Assembly: GCA_002427745.1 (NCBI GenBank)
Contig: DIYF01000013.1
Coordinates: 1-53,986, forward strand
Direction of reading: 5' to 3'
Length of the DNA stretch: 53,986 bases
Source of the DNA: Roseivirga sp. UBA6061
GTDB taxonomy: Bacteria; Bacteroidota; Bacteroidia; Cytophagales; Cyclobacteriaceae
The notes under the pieces: model-generated
Told to the model about the DNA's origin: nothing
Databases searched by the model: none
The model's input: the letters and a program-made list of their open reading frames with translations, nothing else
Position numbers and translations under genes: made by a program
Shown here: positions 52,930 to 53,986 of the stretch, in pieces
Position numbering within the stretch: position 1 is the stretch's first letter
Layout of the letters: each line of letters opens with the position of its first letter

Positions 52930-53986
52930 ATGCAATCAGACAACCTCTATCTGCGCCTGGTAAAAAATATTCTCCCCTCTCCTTTTTCCATAGCGGTCCT
53001 CCTGACATTGCTGACCTTTGCGTTGGCCCTGATATTTACCAGCCGACCTGAAAATGCAGTCTCCGCATATCCCCTGGTCATTCTGGAATACTGGGAAACA
53101 GGCTTCTGGGAGCTCCTCAGCTTCACCATGCAAATGGCTTTGATCCTGGTACTCGGTCATGCCCTGGCATTGACGCCTCTGATTAACCGACTGATCAACG
53201 CTTTTACAACCTACTGCAACAACACTGCTTCAGCAGCCTTATGGGTAAGTTTGCTCACCATTGCCATGAGCTTCTTCAACTGGGGGCTATGTCTGGTTTT
53301 CGGAGCCATTTTCGCCAGAAAAGTAGCCGAAAAAGCAAAATCCAATGGCTGGCAACTTAACTATCCCTTAATAGGAGCCGCAGGGTACAGCGGCATGATG
53401 TGCTGGCATGGCGGCTTTTCCGGCTCAGCCCCTTTAACCGTCAGCGGAAAAGAGCATTTCCTGGTAGATCAGATCGGACAGATCAGCCTGGGAGAAACCA
53501 TCTTCTCCACCATGAACTTTACCACCTCTGCGCTGCTTTTGATCATCGTACCGGCAGTTTTCTACCTTCTCGGCAAACGCAGCAGCAGTACTGAGCTCAA
53601 TATGGTTTTTGTCAGCGAAAACACTGAGCAAAACATTAAGCCCTCACCGCGAGGTGCAGAAAAAATAGACCATTCCAAAGTGGCAGCTGCCCTGCTGGGC
53701 GGTATCATCTGTTTTATATCGCTGCGGAACCTATGGTTCGAGTCTTATCATGCGATCAACCTGAACTACATCAATTTTCTGCTTTTCGGTCTGGGCATTC
53801 TGCTTCACGGCAGTTTTGCCGGATTTGTCAGTGCCATTACCGAGGCCATCAGCGGGTCGGTGGGGATCATCATTCAATTCCCTTTATATGCAGGTATTAT
53901 GGGCATCATGAAGTACTCAGGACTGGCGGCAGGAGTTTCCTATGCTTTCGTAGACATCTCAAACGCCACCACACTCCCGCTTTTCA
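52930..53986 (+). CDS. Short-chain fatty acid transporter, 3' end outside window
   Basis: From ATG 52930 the frame is open to the end of the window (about 352 residues, no stop). It starts with a short polar stretch and SPFSIAVLLTLLTFALALIF, and continues with many helices. It shows the pattern of the AtoE/short-chain fatty acid transporter family, including FNWGLCLVFGAIFARKVA, YSGMMCWHGGFSGSAPLTV and the later IIIQFPLYAGIMGIM. Full family length is about 440-460 residues. It should move acetoacetate or butyrate-like anions. Confidence 0.88.
   Translation, partial: MQSDNLYLRLVKNILPSPFSIAVLLTLLTFALALIFTSRPENAVSAYPLVILEYWETGFWELLSFTMQMALILVLGHALALTPLINRLINAFTTYCNNTASAALWVSLLTIAMSFFNWGLCLVFGAIFARKVAEKAKSNGWQLNYPLIGAAGYSGMMCWHGGFSGSAPLTVSGKEHFLVDQIGQISLGETIFSTMNFTTSALLLIIVPAVFYLLGKRSSSTELNMVFVSENTEQNIKPSPRGAEKIDHSKVAAALLGGIICFISLRNLWFESYHAINLNYINFLLFGLGILLHGSFAGFVSAITEAISGSVGIIIQFPLYAGIMGIMKYSGLAAGVSYAFVDISNATTLPLF

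Noticed and set aside
1..53986. tRNA, rRNA, riboswitch or phage genes
   Set aside because: No cloverleaf with TTCGANTC-type arm, rRNA core sequence, known riboswitch core or phage-like gene was seen on either strand.

Overview
The window looks like chromosome of a Bacteroidota bacterium, most likely a marine or soil Cytophagales. The evidence is the gene families (S9 peptidase with a Bacteroidota-type beta-propeller, DUF5117-type zinc metalloprotease, DKNYY protein, TPR histidine kinases of the NarL type, orphan MacB/FtsX-like permeases, short TonB-C-domain lipoproteins), SCGDDD-type lipoprotein export signals, -7 promoter boxes of the TAnnTTTG type, and a near absence of Shine-Dalgarno sequences. 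No rRNA, tRNA, transposase, phage gene or CRISPR array was seen. The species cannot be named from the sequence alone.

Region 1 (1-10130) is all on the + strand. It holds the end of a membrane protein, a 1427-residue repeat-rich surface lipoprotein, a 58-residue acidic peptide, a TPR sensor histidine kinase and its LuxR-type response regulator. These are followed by a caspase-like protease, a RipA-like multi-pass membrane protein and a small TIR/deoxyribosyltransferase-like nucleotide-binding protein. The block closes with a perfect 23-bp stem with a GAAA loop. The last three genes look like an undescribed protease / membrane effector / nucleotide-sensor conflict module that may be controlled by the two-component pair.

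Region 2 (10145-24265) is mostly housekeeping and envelope functions: an S9 peptidase with a long Lys/Glu insert, a DUF5117 metalloprotease, a terminal-inverted-repeat element just before a glyoxalase-like gene, a PqiA-like protein, two small lipoproteins, an FMN glutamate-synthase-like protein, a serine hydrolase, and a cluster of short exported TonB-C-domain proteins with an extremely acidic lipoprotein between them.

Region 3 (24307-27460) is a PadR operon. A perfect 36-bp palindrome precedes a PadR regulator and four tandem, diverged membrane-protein paralogues that share an E-x-x-DH-(I/V) motif.

Region 4 (27774-37511) is a biosynthetic locus. A fused fatty-acyl-AMP ligase / carrier protein / alpha-oxoamine synthase, a SyrB2-like non-haem iron enzyme with an unusual H-x-T in place of the metal carboxylate, a cytochrome P450 and a short-chain reductase form one minus-strand operon. 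An aspartyl-hydroxylase-like protein and a P-type ATPase without the usual CPC motif converge on it. The expected product is an amino-ketone or amino-alcohol lipid, perhaps halogenated or hydroxylated (inference).

Region 5 (37803-53986) holds general metabolism: DoxX, a ToxR-like regulator without a sensor domain, an esterase, an M20 amidohydrolase, methionyl-tRNA synthetase, a DinB-like protein, a serine hydrolase, a BASS transporter, an FtsX-like permease, a HExxH protein and a short-chain fatty acid transporter. Its spacers carry several arrays of 7-bp tandem repeats of two kinds, NCTTCNN and CATTNNN.
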